64,000 bases of DNA from Pyxidicoccus caerfyrddinensis (GTDB lineage Bacteria; Myxococcota; Myxococcia; Myxococcales; Myxococcaceae), in contig NZ_JAAIYA010000007.1 of the NCBI RefSeq assembly GCF_010894405.1, positions 124,001 through 188,000 on the forward strand, given 5' to 3'. Below the pieces are notes generated by a model. It ran no database searches and was not told the origin of the DNA. It was given only the letters and a program-made list of their open reading frames with translations. This document shows, in pieces, positions 58,674 through 64,000 of the stretch. Position 1 is the first letter of the stretch. Each line of letters begins with the position of its first letter. Both the position numbers and the translations under genes were made by a program.

Positions 58674-59990
58674 CTACTCCACCCGCTCCCGCACCAGCGG
58701 CCGGGCCACGGGCGCCGCGTCCCCGAACTTGTACGCAGCCAGCAGGCGAGCCTTCACATCCGCCACCGGGCCCACGTCGTTGTAGTGCACGCGCACCACC
58801 GGCTCGCCCTTGGTCACGGACTCGCCCGTCTTCTTCAGCAGCGTGAAGCCCACGGCAGGGTCGATCTTGCTGTCCACCCGCTGCCGCCCCGCCCCCAGCG
58901 CCACGCCCGCCAGGCCCACGCCCTCCGTATCAATCGCCGTCACCCACCCGTCGCGCGGCGCCACCACGTCCACCATCGACTTCGCCTGCGGCAGTAGCGA
59001 GTAGTCATCAATCGCGCGCGGATCCCCACCCTGCACCTGGACGATTTCCTTCAGCTTGCGCACCGCGCTGCCGTCCTCCACCACCTTGCGCAGCTTCTCG
59101 CGCGCCTCCTCCACCGTCGCCGCCGCCTTGCCCAGCACCAGCATCTCCGCCGTCAGCGCGTAGGTGATCTCCGTGTAGTCGTCCGGAGCCTCGCCGCGGA
59201 GCATGTCCACCGCCTCCATCACCTCCAGCGCGTTGCCCACCTTGCGGCCCAGCGGCTGGTCCATGTCCGTGAGGAGCGCCACCACCTTCTTCCCCATCTC
59301 CGCGCCCAGACCAATCATCGTCCGCGCCAGCGTGCGCGCGTCCTCGTCGCGCTTCATGAAGGCGCCACTGCCCACCTTCACGTCCAGCACCAGCGCGTCG
59401 ATGCCCTCCGCCAGCTTCTTGCTCATGATGGAGGACGCAATCAGCGGGATGCAGTCCACCGTCGCCGTCACGTCGCGCAGCGCGTAGAGCTTCTTGTCCG
59501 CCGGAGCCACCTGCGCCGTCTGCCCAATCAGGCAGCAGCCCACCTCGCGCACCAGCCGCCGGTACTCGGACGTGGGCAGGTTGACGTTGAAGCCGGGGAT
59601 GGACTCCAGCTTGTCCAGCGTCCCACCCGTGTGGCCCAGGCCCCGGCCGGAAATCATCGGCACCGGCACGCCGCAGGCGGCGGCCAGGGGCGCCAGGCTG
59701 AGCGACACCTTGTCCCCCACCCCACCCGTCGAGTGCTTGTCCACCTTCACGGCGGGCGTGTCCGACAGGTCCAACACCTCGCCGGACTCGAGCATGGCGC
59801 GGGCCCAGGCCCCCAGCTCCCGGGAGTCGAGTCCCTTGAAGAAGATGGCCATGCACATGGCCGCCATCTGGTAGTCCGCCACCGTCCCCGCCGTATACGC
59901 CTGGATGAACGCGCGGATGTCCGCCGGGTCCAGCCGGCCACCATCCCGCTTCGCCTTGATGAGCTCGTAGGGTTGCACGGGCCAGCCCAT
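58674..59990 (-). CDS. pdp: Pyrimidine-nucleoside (thymidine) phosphorylase
   Basis: A 438-residue enzyme that cleaves thymidine, deoxyuridine and uridine with phosphate to base and (deoxy)ribose-1-phosphate. Signatures: VKVDKHSTGGVGDKVSL (phosphate site), SGRGLGHTGGTLDKLE (family pattern), and SSIMSKKLAEG. Length fits the family. I chose the ATG at 59990, which follows GGGGGGCGAG and matches the family start (PYELIKAKRDGG); the ATG at 60056 would collide with the divergent lipoprotein. It is divergent from a nucleoside ABC transporter. The symbol is by similarity. Confidence 0.93.
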   Translation of the reverse strand: MGWPVQPYELIKAKRDGGRLDPADIRAFIQAYTAGTVADYQMAAMCMAIFFKGLDSRELGAWARAMLESGEVLDLSDTPAVKVDKHSTGGVGDKVSLSLAPLAAACGVPVPMISGRGLGHTGGTLDKLESIPGFNVNLPTSEYRRLVREVGCCLIGQTAQVAPADKKLYALRDVTATVDCIPLIASSIMSKKLAEGIDALVLDVKVGSGAFMKRDEDARTLARTMIGLGAEMGKKVVALLTDMDQPLGRKVGNALEVMEAVDMLRGEAPDDYTEITYALTAEMLVLGKAAATVEEAREKLRKVVEDGSAVRKLKEIVQVQGGDPRAIDDYSLLPQAKSMVDVVAPRDGWVTAIDTEGVGLAGVALGAGRQRVDSKIDPAVGFTLLKKTGESVTKGEPVVRVHYNDVGPVADVKARLLAAYKFGDAAPVARPLVRERVE

Positions 59991-60054
59991 ACCAGGAACT
60001 CGCCCCCCCATGCACTCCGGGAAAGGCAGGGCTTCATCTGGTAGATAGCGAGCC

Positions 60055-61245
60055 ATGATGCTCCGCCTCCACGTCCTGGCCCTCGCCGCCCTCCTGTGCG
60101 CGTGCTCCAAGAAGGAAGAGCCGCCCCCCGCCGGTGCCCCGGGCACCGCCACCGCCCAGCAGCCGGCCAAGGCCCCCATCCCCGTGGGGCTCGTCATCGA
60201 CGTGGGCGGGCGCGGCGACCACTCCTTCAACGACGCCGCCCTGCGGGGCCTGGAGCTGTACGCCGCCGGCAAGCGCTACGAGGGCGGCAAGTACGTGGAC
60301 GCCTCCCCCGAGGAGATCCGCCAGTCGCTCCCGCCCTTCCTGGCCTCCCTTTCCTCCTCCATCCAGCCCCTGCCCGTGAAGCCCATGGTGCTCCAGAGCA
60401 AGGCCCAGGAGGACTACGCCCCCAACCTCCAGCTCCTCGTGGACCAGGGCGCCCAGCTCACCATCGGCAATGGCTACATGCTCGCCAACGCCGTGCGCAC
60501 CGCCGCGCAGGAGAACCCCAAGTCCCAGTTCCTCCTCATCGACAGCCAGGTGCTGGACGCGCAGGGCAAGGTGCTGAAGCTGCCCAACGTGCGCACCGTC
60601 CTGTTCAAGGAGCAGGAGGGCAGCTTCCTCGTGGGCGCCCTGGCCGGCCTGGTGACGAAGACGAACAAGGTGGGCTTCGTGGGCGGCATCGAGGTGCCCC
60701 TCATCCAGCGCTTCGAGGTGGGCTACCGGGCAGGCGTGAAGACGACCAACCCCCAGGCCGCCCAGGCGCTGATGGCCGTCTACACCGGCAGCTTCAACAA
60801 CATGGCCGCCGGCAAGCAGGTGGCGCAGGACCTCATCGCCAAGGGCGCGGACATCCTCTTCCACGCCGCGGGCGCGGACGGCATCGGCGTCATCCAGGCG
60901 GTGAAGGAGGCGCGCGCCGCGGGCAAGAGCGTGTATGCGATTGGCGTGGACTCGGACCAGTCGCACGTGGCGCCGGACGCCATCCTCACGTCGATGATGA
61001 AGTTCACCGACCTGGCCATCTACCAGGCGACGAAGGACCTGGTGGACGGGAAGTTCTCTGCGGGCGAGCAGGTGGTCGGCCTCAAGGAGAACGGCGTGGG
61101 CATGGCCGAGGTGCGGGTGGACTTCCCCAACAAGGCGGAGGCGCTGCAGAAGGTGGACGCCCTGCGCCAGCGCATCGTCTCCGGGCAGCTCCAGGTGCCG
61201 GCCGTGCCGGGTGACCTCGCCACCTTCCAGGCTGCCGCGCCCTGA
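60055..61245 (+). CDS. BMP-family lipoprotein, nucleoside-binding component of ABC transporter
   Basis: A 396-residue lipoprotein with lipobox LLCAC (Cys17) followed by a Pro/Ala linker. The BMP (Med) fold begins at VGLVIDVGGRGDHSFNDAALRGLE and contains KTNKVGFVGGIEVPLIQRFEVGYRAGV and ADILFHAAGADGIGVIQAVKEA. Homologues bind purine or other nucleosides. Two starts are possible (60055, 60058). It leads a transporter operon with ATPase and permease genes and faces the phosphorylase gene across 64 bases. Confidence 0.9.
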   Translation: MMLRLHVLALAALLCACSKKEEPPPAGAPGTATAQQPAKAPIPVGLVIDVGGRGDHSFNDAALRGLELYAAGKRYEGGKYVDASPEEIRQSLPPFLASLSSSIQPLPVKPMVLQSKAQEDYAPNLQLLVDQGAQLTIGNGYMLANAVRTAAQENPKSQFLLIDSQVLDAQGKVLKLPNVRTVLFKEQEGSFLVGALAGLVTKTNKVGFVGGIEVPLIQRFEVGYRAGVKTTNPQAAQALMAVYTGSFNNMAAGKQVAQDLIAKGADILFHAAGADGIGVIQAVKEARAAGKSVYAIGVDSDQSHVAPDAILTSMMKFTDLAIYQATKDLVDGKFSAGEQVVGLKENGVGMAEVRVDFPNKAEALQKVDALRQRIVSGQLQVPAVPGDLATFQAAAP

Positions 61246-63011
61246 TTTCCCTCCGGCACATCCGCAAGGCCTTCGGCAACTGCGTGTCGCTGGAGGACGC
61301 GTCGCTCGACGTGAGCGAGGGCGAGCTGCTCGCCGTGGTGGGAGAGAACGGCGCGGGCAAGACGAGCCTGATGAACGTCCTCTACGGCCTCTACCAGCCG
61401 GACGCGGGCGAGCTGTCCGTGGGCGGGCAGCCCGTGCGCTTCAAGAGCCCCCGTGACGCGATTGCCCGGGGCATCGGCATGGTGCACCAGCACTTCATGC
61501 TCGTGCCCACGCTGACGGTGGCGGAGAACGTGGTGCTCGGCCGCGAGCCCACGCGCCGCGGCCTCTTCGACCTGGAGCGCGCCATCAGCGAGGTGGCCGC
61601 CACCTGCGCCCGCTTCGGCTTCCAGCTGGAGCCGCGCGCCCGCGTGGACACCCTCACCGTGGGCTCGCAGCAGAAGGTGGAAATCGTCAAGGCGCTGCAC
61701 CGGGGGGCGCAGGTGCTGGTGCTCGACGAGCCCACCGCCGTGCTCACGCCGCAGGAGTCGGACGAGCTGGCCCAGGTCATGCGCGGCCTCGTCGCGCAGG
61801 GGCGCACCGTGGTGCTCATCAGCCACAAGCTCAAGGAGGTACTGGGCGTGGCCGACCGCGTCGCCGTCATGCGCCGCGGACGCGTGGTGGCCGAGGTGCG
61901 CGCGGCGGAGACCACCGTCGGGCAGCTGGCCAACCTCATGGTCGGTGAAGGCCCACGGCATGGAACGGAGGCGCGGGCTCCGACGTCCCTGGCCGGGTTG
62001 TCACCGGCAGCTTCCCGGGTCGAAGCCATTGGCGCCGCATTGCCGGAAGCGGCCGTCCCCATACCTGGGGGCCAGGTCACGACGGGCATGTCGGCGCTCG
62101 CGCTCATGGGAGGGGTCCCGCCGGGAGCCGCCACCGAGCGGCCCGTCCCCTCATCGGAGGGCACGGGCCCGACGGGAACGGTGGCACTCGCGATTACGGG
62201 CGGGACGCCGCTGGAAGCCTCCAGTGAGCGGGCGCCGGCGACGTCCGCGGGCGAGGCACTGCTGGAAGCCAGCGGGCTCCAGGCCGTGGGAGACAACGGC
62301 CGCCCGGCGCTGCGCGGCGTGGACCTCACCGTGCGCGCGGGCGAAATCGTCGGCATCGCGGGCGTGGACGGCAACGGACAGCGCGAACTGGCCGAGGTCG
62401 TCACCGGCCTGCGCGCGCTCACGTCGGGAAGCGGCACGCTGCTCGGAGGACCGCTGGCGGGCCTCACCCCGGCCAAAGCGCGCGAGCGCGGCGTGGGCCA
62501 CGTGCCCGAGGACCGGCTGCGCCGCGCGGTGGTGAAGGCCCTCAGCGTGGAGGAGAACGTGGCCCTCGGCCGGCATACGCGGCCGCCCTTCGCCAGGGGC
62601 CCGTGGCTCGACTTCGCCGGGCGCCGCGAGCGCACGCTCGCCCTGCTCGAGGCGTACGACGTGCGCCCTCCGGACCCGACGCTGCCCCTCGCGAGGCTGT
62701 CCGGCGGCAACCAGCAGAAGGTGGTGGTGGCGCGCGAGCTGGACGCGAAGCCCCGCCTGCTCGTCGTGGTGCAGCCCACGCGCGGCCTGGACATCGGCGC
62801 GGTGGCCCACGTGCAGGCGAAGCTGCGCGAGGCGCGCGCCCACGGGGCCGGCGTGCTGCTGGTCTCCCTGGACCTGGAGGAGGTGCTCGCGCTCTCCGAC
62901 CGCGTCTACGTCCTCTTCGAGGGGCGCGTGACGGGCCACTTCACCCGGCCCGACTACGACGAGCGGGAGCTGGGACGGCGCATGCTGGGAGCGGGGACGG
63001 GACATGCCTGA
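61242..63011 (+). CDS. Nucleoside ABC transporter ATPase (two ABC domains), unusual start
   Basis: A tandem ABC ATPase of about 589 residues. Domain 1: Walker A GENGAGKT, signature TVGSQQKVEIVKAL, Walker B VLVLDEPTAVLTP. Domain 2: GVDGNGQRE, LSGGNQQKVVVAREL, VVVQPTRGLD. The first beta strand and A-loop region (LISLRHIRKAFG) lie upstream of the first ATG/GTG/TTG: the frame opens at 61215, and the only early candidates are CTG 61242 (overlapping the BMP stop) and ATT 61245; GTG 61284 would delete that strand. A Pro/Ala/Gly-rich linker of about 100 residues separates the two domains, longer than usual. Confidence 0.88.
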   Translation: MISLRHIRKAFGNCVSLEDASLDVSEGELLAVVGENGAGKTSLMNVLYGLYQPDAGELSVGGQPVRFKSPRDAIARGIGMVHQHFMLVPTLTVAENVVLGREPTRRGLFDLERAISEVAATCARFGFQLEPRARVDTLTVGSQQKVEIVKALHRGAQVLVLDEPTAVLTPQESDELAQVMRGLVAQGRTVVLISHKLKEVLGVADRVAVMRRGRVVAEVRAAETTVGQLANLMVGEGPRHGTEARAPTSLAGLSPAASRVEAIGAALPEAAVPIPGGQVTTGMSALALMGGVPPGAATERPVPSSEGTGPTGTVALAITGGTPLEASSERAPATSAGEALLEASGLQAVGDNGRPALRGVDLTVRAGEIVGIAGVDGNGQRELAEVVTGLRALTSGSGTLLGGPLAGLTPAKARERGVGHVPEDRLRRAVVKALSVEENVALGRHTRPPFARGPWLDFAGRRERTLALLEAYDVRPPDPTLPLARLSGGNQQKVVVARELDAKPRLLVVVQPTRGLDIGAVAHVQAKLREARAHGAGVLLVSLDLEEVLALSDRVYVLFEGRVTGHFTRPDYDERELGRRMLGAGTGHA

Positions 63012-64000
63012 GCGTCTGAGACAAGCCCTGCCGTCGGTGCTCTCCGTGCTGCTGGCGCTCGCGGTGTGCTGGAGCCTCATCGCCCTGACGATGACGCCCG
63101 GCACCGCCACGGCCGCCTATGTGGAGATGTTGTGGGGAGGCATCGGCAACTGGCCGGCCTGGCTGAACGGGGCCGCCGCCACCGTCATCACCCGGCCCCT
63201 GGGCGAGGCCGCGATGAAGGCCGCGCTGCTCACCCTCACCGGCCTGTCCGTGGCCGTGGCCTTCAAGGTGGGCCTCTTCAACATCGGCGCGCAGGGGCAG
63301 ATGATTCTGGGCGCGCTGGCCGCCGCGGTGGTGGGCGCCCACGTGTCCCTGCCCGCGGTGCTGCACATCCCCGCGGCGCTCGTGGCCGCGGCGCTCGCGG
63401 GGGCCGCGTGGGCGGGCCTCGCCGCGCTGCTCAAGCTCTACCGGGGCGTGCACGAGGTCATCTCCACCATCATGCTCAACTGGGTGGCGCTGCGCCTCGT
63501 GGACAACTGGCTCGTCATCGGCCCGCTGCGGGGCGTGGCCGAGGGCGGCCAGTCCATCACCGGCACCGCCGAAATCCAGGCCACCGCGACGCTGCCCCGG
63601 CTCCTCGGGGAGCTCTCCCGCCTCAACCTGGGCTTCCCGCTGGCGCTGCTGCTGGCGGTGGTGGTGTGGCTCTGGCTGGAGCGCACCCGCACCGGCTTCG
63701 AGACGCGCGCGGTGGGCCTGGGCGCCGAGGCCGCGCGCACCGCCGGAGTCCCCGTGGCGAAGCGCACCGGCGTGGCCATGGCGCTGGCCGGGGCCATGGC
63801 GGGCCTTGCGGGCGCGGTGCTGGTGCTGGGCACCGAGGGGCGCTACCCCGGCACGCTGGGCGCGCCCTACGGCTTCGACGGCATCGCCATCGCCCTCATC
63901 GGCAACAACCACCCGTTGGGCGCCATGGGGGCCGCGCTCTTCTTCGGCGTGCTGCGCGCGGGCGGCACCCGCATGCAGCTGCTGGACGTGCACAAGAGCT
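63004..64000 (+). CDS. ABC transporter permease, nucleoside type, cut by window edge
   Basis: A permease open for 332 codons to the window end. About eight hydrophobic spans are visible (LPSVLSVLLALAVCWSLIAL near the start). The branched-chain-type permease motif KVGLFNIGAQGQMILGAL and GVHEVISTIMLNWVALRL match permeases of BMP-type nucleoside importers, as does GLGAEAARTAGVPVAKR near residue 240. The ATG at 63004 overlaps the ATPase stop by 8 bases. A second permease gene would be expected just past the window. Confidence 0.9.
   Translation, partial: MPERLRQALPSVLSVLLALAVCWSLIALTMTPGTATAAYVEMLWGGIGNWPAWLNGAAATVITRPLGEAAMKAALLTLTGLSVAVAFKVGLFNIGAQGQMILGALAAAVVGAHVSLPAVLHIPAALVAAALAGAAWAGLAALLKLYRGVHEVISTIMLNWVALRLVDNWLVIGPLRGVAEGGQSITGTAEIQATATLPRLLGELSRLNLGFPLALLLAVVVWLWLERTRTGFETRAVGLGAEAARTAGVPVAKRTGVAMALAGAMAGLAGAVLVLGTEGRYPGTLGAPYGFDGIAIALIGNNHPLGAMGAALFFGVLRAGGTRMQLLDVHKS

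Overview
The window is a stretch of a very GC-rich bacterial chromosome. Its gene content is typical of a fruiting myxobacterium (Myxococcaceae such as Myxococcus, Corallococcus or Pyxidicoccus): two large Ser/Thr kinases, a sigma-54 enhancer-binding protein, orphan receiver proteins, many lipoproteins, an alpha-lytic-type secreted protease and an MltD-type transglycosylase. This is inferred from gene families and composition only. I saw no rRNA, tRNA, CRISPR array, insertion sequence or phage gene. About 56 protein genes are supported, tightly packed and often overlapping by 1-8 bases.

Region by region. 1-2249: an SDR-type reductase (cut by the window edge), an HxlR regulator and a second SDR. 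2313-7494: secreted S1 protease with a lectin domain, a PKD/Ig-like lipoprotein and a 14-repeat WD40 lipoprotein, with a relic of a second WD40 gene between them. 7513-12848: M14 carboxypeptidase, small membrane protein, ureidoglycolate lyase, S51 peptidase, TIR protein and a zinc-ribbon/pilin-like fusion. 12917-15520: DUF2157-DUF4401-GDYXXLXY membrane operon. 15624-16666: a two-gene unit (small Cys/His protein plus a heme-oxygenase-like protein lacking heme-binding residues) behind an AT-rich palindrome. 16716-18473: sigma-54 activator. 18792-25605: giant kinase/AAA/TPR protein, then a coupled unknown-YcaO-TfuA operon. 25627-28422: methyltransferase, CBS protein, receiver, ZIP transporter.

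28505-31791 is an envelope operon (beta-barrel-like protein, unknown, LpoB-like, COG3014-like), followed by an MscS channel, a receiver, a tetraheme cytochrome lipoprotein, an MltD-like transglycosylase and an L,D-transpeptidase. 38832-43359: an AAA ATPase and a PEGA-repeat kinase. 43481-47884: a four-gene overlapping operon with a MacB/LolCDE-type exporter. 48104-51303: an esterase, an atypical SDR and a divergent AraC regulator. 51185-53986: a PspA, substrate-binding-protein and 2TM/coiled-coil trio. 54114-55607: a histidine kinase. 55613-64000: a nucleoside salvage and uptake locus (amidohydrolase/deaminase, cytidine deaminase, pyrimidine-nucleoside phosphorylase, BMP lipoprotein, ABC ATPase, permease cut by the window edge) with PilZ and SET-domain genes inserted.

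The best candidates for undescribed biology are the unknown-YcaO-TfuA operon, which has no visible precursor peptide, and the heme-oxygenase-like pseudoenzyme with its small Cys/His partner. Next come the PspA trio, the lone TIR protein and the zinc-ribbon/pilin fusion.
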